A stretch of DNA of 64,000 bases, taken from the NCBI GenBank assembly GCA_963920525.1, contig OY986439.1, positions 36,559,819-36,623,818 on the forward strand. Direction: 5' to 3'. Source of the DNA: Dichetophora obliterata (Eukaryota; Arthropoda; Insecta; Diptera; Sciomyzidae). This document shows positions 31,800-43,480 of this stretch, piece after piece. The position numbers were made by a program, and so were the translations under genes. The notes under the pieces were generated by a model. The model was given only the letters and a program-made list of their open reading frames with translations. It was not told the DNA's origin and searched no databases. How positions within the stretch are numbered: the stretch's first letter is position 1; each line of letters starts with the position of its first letter.

Positions 31800-31935
31800 G
31801 CGAGACCTTGCAAATGTTAAAGCGATACATGTTCCTTTTTAATCGTATAAGCAAAACGTGTACGGCATCCATACTTAATGTATTGAATACAAGTCTCACT
31901 TTAATCACATTAGCGAGACGTGTTCTGAGTACATC
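31800..31935 (+). repeat. GTCTCACTTTAATC..GAGACGTGT repeat, copy 1
   Basis: Contains GTATTGAATACAAGTCTCAC, TTTAATCACATTAGCGAGAC, GTGTTCTGAGTAC. A second copy is at 36395-36490. Both contain a GTCTC/GAGAC dyad and TGAGTAC/GTATTGA strings like those at 27.1-29.6 kb, so they probably belong to the same large insert. Confidence 0.6.
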
Positions 31936-32835
31936 TATACTTCTATACTATTATATAAAAGGCTTCTCACGTATATGCGACGACGCTAAACTTAAAAACT
32001 ACTGAACCAATTTTAGTAATTCTTTCACTAATATAAAGTTACATGCTTGACCAATAATCTTACATCCTTTATTTTTTTTAAAACCACTCATAAAAATTAC
32101 TAAAATTTAAATTTATAAAATAGCCAAAAAAAAAACAAACATAAAAATCATTGCTTCATTAAATTGTTAGACACACAAAACCAAAAACTGGCATATGAAT
32201 TTACAGTAAGATGGTGCGTAAACTATTTGTTTTTTGCAAATTTTATTTTGCCCGGCAGCGGTAAAGTTGAGAATGAATGTAAAACTTATTATAAAGTGTG
32301 TACGCATTAGTTAATAGGTCTTCCTATGAAATTATTGCTAGATGTGGTATCAGGAAATTCATTAGTAAAATCTATGAACTAAAATTTAATTTAAACTATT
32401 GTTACATAGAACAATGTATAACCCAAAACTACTTATTTTAAAACATGATCTCAGAAAATAATAAATCTTTCAAACACCTTTATTCGTGTTAAATTTATGA
32501 GAGCAAAATAGATTTCTGAGGAAACATATTATCGGGATATAGTATATCTATGTATCTATTATATTATATAAAATGAGACTCACGAAATTTGAAGCCAGAC
32601 AAGCTCGGTAACCGCTGAACCGATTATTTTTTGATAATTTTTATATAAATTCTTTGATTACAATTCGATAATTTTGATAATTCTTTGTTTATTCATTCCT
32701 ATGATAATTTCTAATGTCATAGCTTACTAAGCTTTTCGAAAAGTCTATTCTTTTATTTGATGCTTACATTCAATAAGCAACAAAATACGACAGCAAACAA
32801 AGGTTTCCTCTCTTTGTCGCGAGAGCTTCTTACAG
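31936..32835 (-). repeat. noncoding interspersed repeat fragments
   Basis: Near 31940 and 32555 the starts TACTATTATATAAAAGG and TATTATATTATATAAAATGA are followed by ACTACTGAACCAATTTTA and CGCTGAACCGATTATTTT. These are reversed 3' ends of the family that ends CGGTTCAGxGG..TACTATA. Noncoding. Confidence 0.5.
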
Positions 32836-34237
32836 TCCCAGCAAACATTAAGACTCTTAAGACTCTTTTTAGACTCTTATGTATGAGGCTTTTTCTTCAT
32901 TATGCGCTCAAAAAAGACTCTTTTTTTAATCTTTTTTTCCTAGGTTGAGGGGACCCCGATATGACTCCTTATGTGATTCTTTTATGACGCAAAAAAAAGA
33001 CTCATTTAACACTCTTTTATGACTCATTTAAGTGATTATTTTTGGACTCATATCAAAGACTCTTTTAAGACTACTATTAAAAACTCTTTAAAGACTACTA
33101 TTAAAGACTCTTTTAAGACTACTATTAAAGACTCTTTTAAGACTCATAATAAAGACTACTTTATGACTCTTAAAAATCGTCATTAAACCCTCACATTAAA
33201 TAATCTTTTATGACTCATATAAATGGCTCTTTTAGTACTCATATTAAAGACTCTTTTAAGACTACTATTAAAAACTCTTTTAAGACTACTATTAAAGACT
33301 CTTTCAAGACTACTATTAAAGACTCTTTAAAGACTCATATAAAGGACTATATTGTAAGCCTTCATAGAAATATTACAGACTCTTTTATAACATAAATAAT
33401 TACTCTTTTTAACTCTTTCAAAATAAAGATCAAAATAAAGACTTTTCAAAATAAAGATATTCTTCATATATTTTCATTTCTAAAATCAATGCGAAAGTGC
33501 TAAGAAATGCCTGCCCGACTTTCGTAGTGAGCCGTTAAGTCCGAAGACTCTTTCTTACACTGTTTTCTTGACATTAAAGGAGAAAAATTTATAAGAACTT
33601 ACTTGATTTAATATTACTGATTATCTTTATCTTGTAATAGTAACAAATTAAATCACACAAAGCTTAAACTCCGACGTTTAAGCTCACAATGACTATTTAA
33701 ATTATTTTTATAGTACTTACTGCGTAGTAAGCTGATCGCAGCAAGAAAGGAATTCCTCGAATTATGACGCCAGCATAGCAAGCGCCTTATTTATACAGGA
33801 ACTTCGCGAATCACGTTTTAAAGGCAAATAGAAAACTTTTTCGTAACACATTGGATTTAGATTCAATTTTCGTTTACTAAAATTTACTCGTTAAAGAATC
33901 CTTTTTATGCGTGTTTTATGAGTATTTATAAAAAGAGCTCATAAAAGAGTTTTATGAACACTCATAAAACACGCATAAAAAGGATACCTTTATGAGTCCG
34001 TCTTATGCAAACTCAAAAATACACGCATAAAAAATATTCTTTTATGACTCCATTTTATGAACACCCATAAAGCATGCATAAAAAGGATTCTTTTATGAGT
34101 CATTTTTATGAACACTCATAAAACACGCATTAAAAGGATTCTCTTATGACTCATTTTTATGAACACTCATAATATCCTCACATAAATGACGCATTTTAGA
34201 GTCTTATTTTATGAGAGCTCATAAAATGTTTGCTTGG
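32836..34237. mobile_element. element with two different subterminal tandem arrays
   Basis: Short TIRs: TCCCAGCAAACATT at 32836 and its inverted match AATGTTTGCTTGGA at 34237. Left side: two runs of a 24-bp repeat GACTACTATTAAAGACTCTT (starts at 33069, 33093, 33117 and 33260, 33284, 33308). Right side: about four units of a ~52-bp repeat with ACGCATAAAAAGGATTC and TGACTCATTTTTATGAACAC. The central 430 bp is unique and noncoding. No transposase. Class unknown. Confidence 0.7.
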
Positions 34238-34334
34238 ATATAACACGACAGCTATGTTGTGTAGTTGCTTTCAAGGAGATTCTTGCTGACATACAGTATT
34301 GATTCATTTTCCTTGCAAAGGTTTTGTAAATTAT

Positions 34335-34759
34335 AAGGGTTTTCATGTAAAGTGGCAGGCTTCTAATTTGGGCAATTAGTTATTTTTATCAGACAGGTTG
34401 TATGAACAGCCCTTAAAGTCGATTGTGCATTTGCAGCATATAAGTCAGCTGTGCGATCTGCCAGCGATGCGTTCCATTTAAACAGGGACGCTTTGCGTAT
34501 TGTTTGCTTGTTTTCTGAAATTTTTAGAATTAAATCTTTATTAGTTTTGCTCAAATTATAACTTTTCCTTCAAAAAAGAAAACAGCTGATTGATCATATA
34601 AGTTTGCCACCTCGTTTGCTCACCTAAATCGAAGAGCAAATTTATCTGGTTTGTGCAAAAGCTTTTTCATACGAATTTTGACAGTTCATTTATAAGGCTG
34701 ATAAACTTATAAGGTTTATACCATTTATAAGGGTATTGCCCATTTGCATGAAAACCCTT
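34335..34759. mobile_element. 425-bp inverted-end MITE
   Basis: AAGGGTTTTCATG at the left and CATGAAAACCCTT at the right are perfect inverted ends. Subterminal TTTATAAG/CTTATAA strings occur on the right. Noncoding; the short minus-strand frame inside has no recognised motif. Confidence 0.65.
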
Positions 34760-34819
34760 TATGTTTTGTAGCCTTGCCAGCTAACTTTTCCCGACTTAAG
34801 ATTGTATAAGTATATCTAT

Positions 34820-36390
34820 TTATACTATCTATCTATCTATTTATACTATTAAAAGCGTTGTGACACTGCACGGATGTTTGACAATCTCGCGATAACCACT
34901 GAACCGATTTAGACGATATAGATACCAAACTATTTGTTATTTCAACGAAATCGTGATATGCTGTTAATATTTTGCCACTCCTCCTTTTCCATCTACAATA
35001 TGCTTAAAATGCTACATTTCAGACGGTTTTGGATTTTGGAAGATTAAAATTAGGTAATTTTATTTGTAGGTATGGTTACTTTCAGAAGCAGTAGCAGAAT
35101 CAGAACATTATAAAAAATATAAAAACATTTTGAATAAATAAAATTGTATACAAAAAAAAAATTGGCCATGATTTTTATGTTATAAATACAATTGGGGCTA
35201 CGGGCGTGCGAAGTGTAAGTTCCACTGGCGTGTAGAACTATTGCTGGCGTGTGGAATACAATCTTTGGCTATGTTCAGATGACAATCAAATGATTTAGCT
35301 AATCCTTCTTTTGTTCTTTTTTACTCTATTTGCCTAATTGTATCAGGTCTCGAGCGTCACCATAATTTTGATTATGTTCGAAGTTTATAGTCGCTCTCGC
35401 ATAGTTCATTTTCTTAGCTGGAAAAACCACAAATTTTGATTAATTCAATCATTTTTTTTTTAAATTAAGCAATTTTTTCAGATATTCGATATGTTCTATG
35501 AAAGAGTGGGGAAAAAGGAAACTAAAAAAAAAATTACAACTAAAATAACTTTTGGCCTATTTTTGAGCACAAATTGAATATTTTAAAGGTTTTGTGAAAA
35601 CAATATAAAACACTGAATTGGTGAAGTAACGGTTAATCTTTCCTCATTTCTCCAAACTCACGTGATTGACCTTTCAGACGAAGGATATTTGATGAACATC
35701 GATTAGAAAATGGCCGAGATGTTTGCTTGCAAATTAAAAAATTGAAATTTCAATCGTTTTTTTCTCATTCTTATTCTAAAGAAAATGTGTTTTATGGAAA
35801 AATCTATAGTTTTCAAGATATTGCAATTATTTTGAAGTCATAATAAAATAAAATTTTCAATTTACTAGATATACGTACAAAATATTTTCGAAAAATCTTT
35901 CGTTTACCGTTATTGTTATTAATTAAAGACTTTTCATAAAAAAATGCGTTGTACTGAGAAAATCTATAGTTTTCGAGATATAGCCAAAAGTTTAATGGCA
36001 GAATAATGAAAATTTTTCAAAACTTAAGAAGAATACATTTATCTTCAGAATATAAGTTTAAAAAATTACATTTTTTAATTACACATTTAAAAAAATTTTT
36101 ACCAACATATTTTACAATCCTGTTATGCAGGATTTATTAAAATATCAAAATACAGAAAAAGCCAAGCAACTTTATGTAACCATAAAAATTACTGTAAGAA
36201 GGTAATACAAATTGGATAAAGTAATTTTTTAGTATTTATACCATTTTTTAATTACTAAGCAAACACAAATATTTTTATATTTTGCATTTGAAGACAAAAC
36301 AAAATACGTTAATTTTAAGATTTCAAATTTTTACATGATATTCAATATTTTTATCGCAGGCGAAGCAGCGGGTATTTGCTAGTAGTTTAT
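34820..36390 (-). repeat. noncoding interspersed repeat, reversed
   Basis: Reading the minus strand, it starts ACTAGCAAATACCCGCTGCT near 36385 and ends near 34900 with TAAATCGGTTCAGTGGTTAT. Internal lines repeat at about 190-bp intervals (TATAGTTTTCGAGATAT-like; CAGTACAACGCATTTT in complement). Left end TATCTATCTATTTATACT. Same family style as 21900-23597 and 40420-41990. Confidence 0.55.
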
Positions 36391-36394
36391 ATAT

Positions 36395-36704
36395 ATTGAA
36401 TAAATGTCTCACTTTAATCGCATAAACGAGACGTGTACTGAGTCTATATTTTGTGTATTGAGTACATTTCTTAAAAAATATTACAAGAAGTATTGATTGA
36501 GTACTCGTTGCTTGTATTTTTTAAAGCCTGCAATTTATTAAACACATAATTCGATGTATTGAATACATTTTTTTGTTAATTTAACTAAATGAATAAATTG
36601 ATATGTAACCAGTACATGCTCACTTTACCCAATACATTTAACTGTCTTTTCGTTCCCATACAATATGCAGTACATAGATTTTACATAGATGTCTCTGTAT
36701 CGTC
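36395..36704 (+). repeat. right part of the insert that splits the mariner
   Basis: Copy 2 of GTCTCACTTTAATCGCATAA..GAGACGTGTACTGAG, followed by TGTATTGAGTACATTT, GATGTATTGAATACATTT and AACCAGTACATGC strings. The boundary with mariner sequence is near 36705-36720. Confidence 0.5.
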
Positions 36705-37387
36705 GTCATAACTTTTTCCCTTAGTGCATTCCATTGTTTTGACTGTTCCTTCATCTCAGGTGTAAAGTGACGGACCCATGTTTCATCCATGGTTATAAAT
36801 CGATGCAAAAGCTTGGCTTTATTGCTGTGGAACTTCGCCAAACAATCGATTGAAACATCCTCGAGACGCTGTTTTTGTTATATTCATCTTGAGCACAGCT
36901 TTCTCATGTCCAAATTTTCAGTCAATATGCGATGTACAGTATGTTTTGAAATGCCTTCCATGTCTGCTAGCTCGCGCACTTTCAATGGACGGTCATCCAA
37001 TACCATTTTATGGATTTTCTTTACCATTTATTTCGTGGTCACCTCATTTGGTCGGCCACTGTGATGTTCGTCCAGGCAGCTAGTACGGCCTCGTCTAAAC
37101 TGTGCCACCCAATATTTTACTGTTGTAAACGAAGGAGCAGACTCCCAGCAGACTGCCCAGAGTAGAATCTAGCTCGGCTTCGATATTGGTTGGACTTAGA
37201 CCTTTCAACTGAAGGTATTACAAATTCACTGAGAGCGTTCACGTATACACAAACAAATACTAAACAACGTAGCGTCTTAAAACTGGAAACTTAAGCTTTA
37301 TAAAGTTAGTACTTTTAACCATAGAAATTTTTTAAAGCAACAACCGCTATCTATACGGCAGGTCGGGTACTTCTGGGACCACCCCCG
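36705..37387 (-). mobile_element. mellifera-like mariner, 5' half
   Basis: The TIR at 37361-37387, read on the minus strand, is CGGGGGTGGTCCCAGAAGTA then CCCGACC, flanked by TA at 37388-37389. It matches the TIR at 26526. This half stops where the 26.5-kb half begins, so the two are one element separated by about 9.6 kb. Confidence 0.88.
36715..37200 (-). pseudogene. mariner transposase, N-terminal half
   Basis: Minus-strand reading shows decayed VAQFRRGRTSCLDEHHSGRP, KKIHKMVLDDRPLKVRELAD, GISKHTVHRILTENLDMRKL (second helix-turn-helix), then AKFHSNKAKLLHRFITMDET with the first catalytic Asp, and HFTPEMKEQSKQWNAL, after which mariner similarity ends. Stops replace residues after TTK and CSR. 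The continuation APKKAKIGSSAGK is at 27100 downwards. Confidence 0.85.
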
Positions 37388-37389
37388 TA

Positions 37390-38157
37390 TTACCTAAAGA
37401 TTAGCATGTTGTGAAAGTATGAGGTCAATCGAATGGCTAGTTTTCAAATGCTTACAACACAAACATGAATTTTTTTATATAAGTAGGACTATAAGAAGAT
37501 TATGACTCATAATCGGCATAAAACTTGTAGGTACAGTTCGCGATCATTTATGTTAAAACATTTTTGGAAGCGGGTCGTAATTTGACTTTCAGAAATTGCC
37601 CGTGACTTAGTTCACCTTCACAAAATAGCGTCACAAAATGGCCATTTTTCCCCCTTTACGAAATTGTCCAATTGTATTTATAGGATTAATTTCCCTTTCT
37701 TGTGAATTTTTTAAGAGAAAATTATGTGAAGGGTGCATTTTGTAAGGAGAATTCCAGTGAAGGGGGAATTTTGTGAAGGTCAATTTTAAAAAGGGGCATT
37801 TTAAAGGGCAATTTTGTCAAAGAATTTCGTATGCGGCAAATTTCGACCCCAACCTAACAAAGTAGCTTGGTTAAAGTCCTTTTAAGGGCTGAAATGGCCA
37901 ATTCGTTTTGTCCCCCGTTAAATATAGCCAAATCGAATCAAGTTATTATCGGTATTTTTACATGAATTTAATTGTGAGCTTTTTAGATCAAGTAAGTTTG
38001 AAGAAGGCAAAAACGGTATTTTCTTAAAAATAAGTACCACATTTAACGAGAAAAATTTAATCACACGAAGTAAACAAAATTAATGTGAAATAGGAGGTAA
38101 CGTATAGTATAGCTGCGTTCTCACCATTTTCCGAAACTCTGAGATTTTCTTGAAATC
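37390..38157. other. spacer with degenerate GGGxAATTTTGT strings
   Basis: 37600-37860 has repeated AATTTTGTGAAGG, GGGGCATTTT and GGGCAATTTTGT phrases at irregular spacing, suggesting an old decayed tandem repeat. No gene. Confidence 0.45.
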
Positions 38158-38160
38158 TTA

Positions 38161-40289
38161 AGCCTGGTTTTCACTAAATCAATTTCAATGACAACAATCA
38201 CTGATGTCAGTATTCATCTTGACCATATGACGTCAAATGCGTTTTCATTGAAACCCAAAAACTGACATAAAATCGATTGTCAAAGACTGACGTTGAATTT
38301 ATGTGTCAATTGATTGCCATACTGTTTTCACTTTCGATGCTATTTGTGAAATGCCATCGGTTTGTTCAGTTGTGCTTTTTTCATCAACAGCTGATGTTTT
38401 ATATTTGAGATTGTTAGAAAATGTTTCTTTTTGGTGAAATTTATAAAATACTGTTAATTTTATTAGATTAAGGGCCGCTTTCTCAATGTCCGGTTAAGCA
38501 CTAATCAGAACTTTAACCAGCAGTTGCAAAAAAGCCCTTTCTCAATCTTCGGTTAAGGTTGAACTGTAAGTTAAGTGCTGATTAAGTTAACGGCAAGTTT
38601 TGGTTTCGGTTAGCGCCATTTTTAAGTAAATGATTTCGAAGATGTTGTCAAACTTTAAAATTTAAGATGACGGATAGAGTTGCCACCTAGATTTGTTTTA
38701 TTTTGGCGAATTCTTGTAATTTTGAAATTCTGACAACGGATTTGATTTCGAATATAATGTCACAGTTTTCAAATTTAAGATGGAGGTTAGGGTTGCCACC
38801 TAAATTTTTACCACAGTATAGCCACCTAATAATATGTATTTTTAAGAGTTTTAAACATCATTTATCAGTGTTAAGAGGTCGCTGATTTTGAATCTAAAAT
38901 CAGAATTTTAAAATTCAAGATGGTGGATAGGGTTGCCAACTTAATTTTTTTTAGTTTTATAAATTCGGGGCCGGCAAACAAAAATGGTACACCAAATATG
39001 GGTCGCTGAATTCGAATCCGTTGTCAGAATTTCAAAATTATATAATTTTGAAATAATAGGGCTGCCACCTAATTATATGTCTTTTCAATAGTTTTAAACG
39101 TCATTTATCAGTGTTAAGGGGTCGCTGATTTCGAATCTAAGGTCAGAATTTTAAAATTCAAGATGGTGGATAGGGTTGCCACCTTAATTTTTTGTAGTGT
39201 TATAAATTCGGGGCCGGAAAAAAAAATGGTACACCAAATATGGTTTGCTGAATCCGAATCCGTCGTCAGAATTTCAAAATTATAAAATTTTGTAATAATA
39301 GGGTTGCCACCTAATAATATATATTTTCACGAGTTTTAAACGTCATTTATTAGTGTCATTTATAAAGTCAGAATTTTAAACTTTGCCAGCCCCGAATTTA
39401 TAAAACTAAAAAAAATTAAGGTGGCAACCCTATCCACCATCTTGAAGTTTAAAATTCTGACCTTAAATTCGGAATCAGCAACCCCTTAACACTGATAAAT
39501 GACGTTTAAAACTATTGAAAAGACATATAATTAGGTGGCAACCCTTTTATTTCAAAATTTTATAATTTTGAAATTCTGACAACGGATTCGGATTCAGCGA
39601 CCCATATTTGGTGTACCATTTTTTTTTGCCGGCCACGAATTCATAACACTACAAAAAATTAAGGTGGCAACCCTATCCACCATCTTGAATTTTATTTTCT
39701 GACCTTAGGTTCGAAATCAGCGACCCCTTAACACTGATAAATGATGTTTAAAACTCTTAAAAATACATATTATTAGGTGGCAATACTGTGTTAAAAATGT
39801 AGGTGGCAACCCTAACCTCCATCTTAAATTTTAAAACTGTGACATTATATTTGAAATCAAATCCGTTGTCAGAATTTCAAAATTACAAGAATTCGCCAAA
39901 ATAAAACAAATCTAGGTGGCAACTCTATCCGTCATCTTAAATTTTAAAGTTTGACAGCATCTTCGAAATCATTGGTTAAAGTTCTGATTATTGCTTAACC
40001 GGACATTGAGAAAGCGGCCCTTAAAAAACTTTGCCAGCAGTGAAAAAAAAAAGAAAACAAAATTTTTTTTGTAGGCAACAACTGACACAAAATGCCAACA
40101 TGTTGGCATTTAAATTTTTCTTGTCATACAACGATATTTTGATTGACTAGCAAAATTCTATCTGTTTTCACTTGTTTGTGATTTTATATGACAATCAGTG
40201 GTCATATATGACAACAAATGTAAATGACAATACGTTTCCATTAGATGACAACATTTGTCATTGAAAACTGACCTAGTGAAAACCAGGCT
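38161..40289. mobile_element. TTA-flanked element, split by a foldback
   Basis: The TIR AGCCTGGTTTTCACTA at 38161 recurs inverted at 40289, with TTA on both sides (38158-38160, 40290-40292). The 3-bp TTA fits PIF/Harbinger-type elements. About 307 bp on the left and 269 bp on the right belong to it; the middle is the later foldback (38472-40020). Confidence 0.85.
38472..40020. mobile_element. 1.55-kb foldback with tandem repeats in its arms
   Basis: The TIR GGGCCGCTTTCTCAATGTCC, GGTTAA recurs inverted at the right end, with TTAA on both sides (38468-38471, 40021-40024). The arms are nearly the whole element (about 640-900 bp each) and contain units of about 240-243 bp marked by CAAGATGGTGGATAGGGTTG at 38916 and 39159 on the left and the complement at about 39437 and 39677 on the right. 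Each unit repeats GGTTGCCACCTAA, CATTTATCAGTGTTAAGGGG and GGTACACCAAATATGG. TTAA recalls piggyBac, but the TIR does not settle the class. Noncoding. Confidence 0.88.
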
Positions 40290-40419
40290 TTATATATTAA
40301 TACGCAAACATCAAATGTTGACGTACACTTTTCTTAGATTTTTTTTAGAATAAGTGCATTGAAAAGTATATCATTCAAAGGTACTGACTGCACCATAGAT
40401 GTGCCGAATCATGTAAGAT

Positions 40420-41990
40420 TTTAAATAGATGACCTCTGACCCGAAATATAAACGTTGACATTTTATATTCATTTTAGTAACGAATCTCAGGGCTAAGAAG
40501 AGGTAGATTAGTGAACGAGGTATGAGATGAAAGGTCTGGCTGCACAGTATGATTGCATTTCAGATTAGTGACCTTCGACCTGAAATATGAGTGTTAAAAG
40601 AGCTAAACTGTAAGAGATAGAAAAACATAATGTAAAAAATAATTTTAGACCTTGATAAGATGTGCAAAATATACTTCAGACATTCGCCATCTCTTACGGA
40701 TACCCTGCAATAACAGTTTTTATGTTACAAATGTGAATGTATATTGTTATGGTGAAATTTCTTACAAAGAGTAGATTATGAAAAATTTTCGTTATTTTGA
40801 CATAAAAATTATTGTGATAGCTTGAAAACTATAGATGTTTTCAGTACAACGTATTTTTGTATGAAACGTCGTTGGTTCAGAAATGTAACAATATACGAAA
40901 GCTTGTTTGTTAATATTTTTTTAACGGATAGTATGTTTAAAGAAATTCCCGTTATAATCACATAAAAATTATTGAGATATCTCAAAGAATGTAGATTTTC
41001 TCAGTACAACGTATTTCCTTGAAGCAAGGTCATCGCATCAGAATGACAAAAAAACGATTGATATTTCATGTTTTGATTTTGCAAGCAAATATTTCAGCCA
41101 TTTTCCAATCGATTTTCATTGAATTTTCTTCGTCTGAAAGATCAATTAAATGACTTTGGAGAAATTAAAAATATTTACAGTTAACTCACCAATTTTAGGT
41201 TTTATGTATGGTTTTAAATATACCTACAAAATAATCAGTTTTTGCTCAAAAAATAGGCCAAATTTTTTTTATGTTGTAATTATTTTATCCTATAAAATAT
41301 TCTTCAAGATTTCTATAGCTTAAAAACTAATTTCTGTGAAAAATGTTTAAACATTTCAAACCAGTACAAAGTTATATGCACAAATCTATGTTTTAAGCCA
41401 TTTCGTTAAATATAGACATAGGCGCAGGAGAAACAGTTCTTCCGCGTTTCTGAACCGATTTTTATTATTTATTTTTTAAATAATTAAGAGTAGGGAGAAG
41501 GAGTTCACCGAATATTTTTGTGACCTTTGACCTGCAATAAGAGCGTTGAAAGATTATTTCTGAAATAAAACCAAAACTATAAGAAATGAAAGAACATGGC
41601 GTACGAGGAAATTTTAGACATTAATACAATTTACAAGAAACATTTTTCGCTATCTCCTACGATTACCCATCAATAAGCATATTTTTTATAAAATGTGTGA
41701 ATATATATTGTGATGGTGAAATTTCCTACAGTTAGTAAATTCTGAAAAATTCCCTTTATTTTGACATCAAAGTTATGACGATATCTCGAAAACTGTTACT
41801 TTTCTCAGTACAACGTATTTTTGTATTGAAACTTAAAATTTTCTTAGTACAGCACATTTTCTCAAGGCAAGGTCCAGGCTTCAGAAAGAGAAAAAACTGT
41901 CGAAATTGCAGAAAGTTGGTCGAATTTCGGTCACAGGTGATACTAGTCCTTATAAATCTATATAGACCAGTTGCATCTCTACAAATAATA
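40420..41990 (+). repeat. noncoding interspersed repeat, internally duplicated
   Basis: A block at about 40566-40870 recurs at about 41519-41822: TGACCTTxGACCTG, TAAGAxATxxAAxAACATxx, CGCxATCTCxTACGxxTxCCC, TTGTxATGGTGAAATTTC and CTCAGTACAACGTATTTTTG. A third partial CAGTACAACGTATTTCC is near 41005. Same style as the 34820-36390 copy in opposite orientation. Confidence 0.6.
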
Positions 41991-42227
41991 TATTAAACAA
42001 ATTAAAGCTACAACCTTGCAGCAATGCCTAAATGATTTTTTGAGTGAGCTCTTAGTTTCGACGGAATAAATAAAGTTTTTGAGGATTTTTTGAGTTTTTC
42101 AGAAAAATTTACAAAAAAAAAACAAAAAACTAATTGCAAATTTTATTAAGAAATATAAATATTTTGTTAAATAACGTTTTTTTAAATGACCTTGTTATTT
42201 ATTATGATGATTTAGTATGATTTAAAT

Positions 42228-42448
42228 ACAAATTCTAAATGTTTGATAGTTTATATCATACTTGATTTTAAACATAAATTCTAGTTGTTTGATAGTTTAA
42301 AATCGTTTATTGAGCTTAAGGTCCAAGTTAGAACAATTAATTGTTCTAACGAATCTTTCCAAAGAAACAACGATTTTAAACTATCAAACAACTAGAATTT
42401 GTATTTAAAATCAAGTATGATTTAAACTATCAAACATTTAGAATTTAT
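42228..42448. repeat. AT-rich long hairpin
   Basis: The left arm 42228-42307 and right arm 42368-42448 are complementary over about 80 bp with only a few mismatches (TAAATTCTAGTTGTTTGATA and ATCATACTTGATTTTAAA pair with the right arm). The 60-bp loop holds GAACAATTAATTGTTC, a perfect 16-base palindrome. It may be a foldback remnant, and a transcript of it would form a long hairpin RNA. Confidence 0.8.
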
Positions 42449-43480
42449 TTTGTTCATTTTTAAATTTTCTGCTAAAAACCCGTATTTTTCCGAAAAAAAG
42501 GCTTTTGTTGAAAAAACCTATTGAGTGAGAAAATGAAAAGTTGTGTTTAATTGAACGAAAGGACTTGAATTGAGCGATTGTCTATTTACGCATTTCTACT
42601 TATTTTATTGTCATCTAAATAAACAACAAGTGAAGGTTGTTGCTAAATATTTTTTATTTTTGATTTTTATTGTTCATAAGGCATAAGTGTCAAATCGGGT
42701 GTTTTGCGAAAGAAAGCAAAAGATACAAACAAGCATGCTACAATAGTTCCAGGTAGGCTCACGACAAAGAGCGTGGCCGGCGATACTGTCAAAGCGAAAC
42801 GGAATACATTTGTTTGCATGGTACAATAAAACCAGGTAGGCTCACGATTGAGAGTGCGATCGCAAAACGTTAGGCATGAAACTTGGTCACTTGTGTTGAA
42901 AAATTTATTGAAACACCTGCACAACTATTGATGATAAGAAAGAAGATTGATCAAAGTCCTTTTAAGGGCTTTCAAGGGAATCCGTAAAAAATCAATATTA
43001 TTTTGTTGTTCGATAAGAATGTTATGAAAAGAATATTTTGTTTTCTATCTAAGCTTTATGATGCATGAGTACACGGCGCAATATGTGAGTTGCACTTTAG
43101 AACTCGTTACGCAATTAATTTAATTTCCATTCATGTTAGAATCATCTTGCGGCACATGGACGGTTCAGAGCTCAAGTGAACCAAGTCATAACGTCCATGG
43201 TATGTATCGAATACTGTGCAAAAGAAATGTCATTGACTTAAACTTTTGACAGCTATCTCGTAAACGAAAATTAGGGTGACTTAGTTTTATACAGCACTTA
43301 ATTTGCACATAATTCATACATAGAATCGCATTAGAAAATTAACAAAAAAATTTGTTTGACTTGGTCCACTTCTACTCTAGAACTATTTTAAATAAAAGCC
43401 AACCAATTGATTTGCAATCAAGTTGCAATCAATTGAAACTTTATGATTTCTTCAACATAAGATAAAAAAAAACACTTCCT
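42449..43480. other. spacer with one short direct repeat
   Basis: CCAGGTAGGCTCACGA occurs at about 42750 and 42832. CAAAGTCCTTTTAAGGGCT near 42954 also occurs near 37876. No supported gene. Confidence 0.5.

Noticed and set aside
33210..33395. 61-residue frame with repeated KTTIKDSF octapeptide
   Set aside because: It is a direct translation of the 24-bp tandem repeat (24 is divisible by 3), with no other coding support.
32836..34237. CRISPR array
   Set aside because: Regular repeats but no unique spacers, and the organism is clearly an insect.
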